DNA from: Atrichornis clamosus
Lineage: Eukaryota > Chordata > Aves > Passeriformes > Menuridae
Direction of reading: 5' to 3'
Length of the DNA stretch: 64,000 bases
Assembly (NCBI GenBank): GCA_013400975.1
Contig: WBMZ01000342.1
Span: 356,802 to 420,801 of the forward strand
The position numbers and the translations under genes were made by a program. Positions 63,262-64,000 of this stretch are shown piece after piece. Positions within the stretch are counted from its first letter, which is position 1. The number at the start of each line of letters is the position of its first letter. The notes below the pieces were generated by a model. It saw nothing but the letters and a program-made list of their open reading frames with translations. It searched no databases and was not told the DNA's origin.

Positions 63262-63896
63262 AAATGAAAATATTAAAATATCCAGACGTGTAAAGGATCA
63301 TTCCAACTGAATGGTAATTTATTAATAAACAAACAATGCAATACCTTCAGAATATTTTCAACAAAAAAAAAAAAGAAAAATATTGATAGAATAAGATTAA
63401 TACAGTTTCCCTTTTTATATATAGTGAAAAAAAATCAGCGTTTCAGTCAATTTTAACGTCACTTTTTAGGAAAGGGGAAAACACTTTCTGGCGTTTGGTC
63501 CTCAACATCCAACTACAAATTAAAAATAAATTACTATGTCGCAATTTACATTTTAAAACAAGTCCTTGTAGAAGAGGAAGGGGAGGGGGAAAGAAGCTGG
63601 TACTCTACGCTGGACTTTTCGCTCCCTTTTAAACACGGGGCATGACAATACCTTAAGGGACGGGAAGGGCGCGGGGTGAGGGGCGGGAAAAAAAAAGTAT
63701 TTCTCAAAGCAATTAGAAAAAAAAAAACTTACGTGTTATTGGAGTAACACTGTCCTTTAACAAACCAAGACATGCTTTGGGGCTGTCTCTGTACAAAAGC
63801 TTTTCGCGATGCGCTCGCTTCCCTCCGCGGGCGCGGCAGGGGCCGGCGGCGCGGCGATGAGCGGAGTTCCCGCGGCGTCCCCGCGACGGGGCGCGT

Positions 63897-64000
63897 TCAG
63901 AACTTGCCGCAGTCGTAGACGAAGGCCCCGGAGGTGCGGTAGAGCGGCTGGCTGCCGGGGAAGGCCATCTGACAGCTCCCGCCGCCCCCCGCCCCGCCGC
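63897..64000 (-). CDS. FOXC1: FOXC1 C-terminal end (partial; gene continues past right edge)
   Basis: Read on the - strand, the window edge encodes a glycine-rich run, then [19 protein letters not shown], then VYDCGKF and TGA (63897-63899). This is the highly conserved C-terminus of FOXC1, a nuclear forkhead (winged-helix) transcription factor needed for anterior eye segment, neural crest, somite, heart and vessel development. Human FOXC1 ends almost identically (...FVYDCSKF). FOXC2 ends differently (...YSYDCTKY), so the assignment is to FOXC1. The region belongs to the C-terminal transactivation part; the forkhead DNA-binding domain lies outside the window to the right. FOXC1 is normally a single-exon gene, and no splice site is seen here. 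The extra glycines before SCQM are typical of homopolymer variation in this protein. Its position next to GMDS, tail to tail, supports the call. Confidence 0.95.
   Translation of the reverse strand, partial: GGAGGGGSCQMAFPGSQPLYRTSGAFVYDCGKF

Larger units (their letters stand above)
62190..63896 (-). other. FOXC1: FOXC1 3' UTR
   Basis: The roughly 1.7 kb that follows the FOXC1 stop codon on the - strand is strongly AT-rich after a GC-rich first 300 bases. It has no coding potential, and its length is close to that of known FOXC1 3' UTRs. It ends at the AATAAA on the - strand at 62206-62211. It contains a GA-repeat (CT on the + strand, 63243-63261), A-rich tracts near 63361 and 63710, an AU-rich element and a Pumilio-like site listed separately. 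The 3' end is inferred. Confidence 0.75.

Noticed and set aside
1..64000. tRNA or other small structured RNA genes
   Set aside because: I looked for B-box-like GGTTCGANTCC motifs and cloverleaf neighbours by eye and found none I could support.

Overview
The window is nuclear DNA of a vertebrate, most likely a bird. It carries avian-type CR1 LINE tails that end in the ATTCTATGATTCT-like terminus, AT-rich intronic sequence, GT-AG splice sites, and the ends of two recognisable vertebrate genes. I cannot name the species. There are no bacterial genes, operons, CRISPR arrays or tRNAs that I can support.

Layout. Bases 1-51101 look like a single stretch of the very large late intron of GMDS (GDP-mannose 4,6-dehydratase), read on the + strand. 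This stretch holds scattered CR1 relics, an 88-bp tandem duplication, simple repeats, and one CpG island at about 44.06-44.55 kb followed by a GATA-motif-rich block. The last two coding exons of GMDS lie at 51102-51170 and 51641-51703. They are separated by a 470-bp intron that contains a hexanucleotide GGGNNN array. The GMDS 3' UTR runs to about 52.6 kb.

Bases 52.9-61.75 kb are a cluster of CpG-dense segments alternating with short AT-rich blocks full of homeodomain-, SOX- and forkhead-like motifs. I see no convincing protein gene there. From about 62.19 kb to the right edge lies the 3' end of FOXC1 on the - strand: an AT-rich 3' UTR, then the last 34 codons (counting the clipped one only in part) and stop codon. 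The rest of FOXC1 lies beyond the window.

The two genes are tail to tail, with stop codons about 12.2 kb apart. This matches the known vertebrate arrangement of FOXC1 next to the 3' end of GMDS (human 6p25). They do not share a pathway: GMDS starts GDP-fucose synthesis in the cytosol, and FOXC1 is a nuclear forkhead transcription factor of eye, neural crest, mesoderm and vascular development. The plausible link is regulatory. The CpG-rich spacer and the GMDS intron are likely places for FOXC1 control elements, but that is inference. I found no clear new biological system. The items most worth checking are the GGGNNN array, the inverted forkhead pair beside the FOXC1 3' end, and the intronic CpG island with its GATA cluster.
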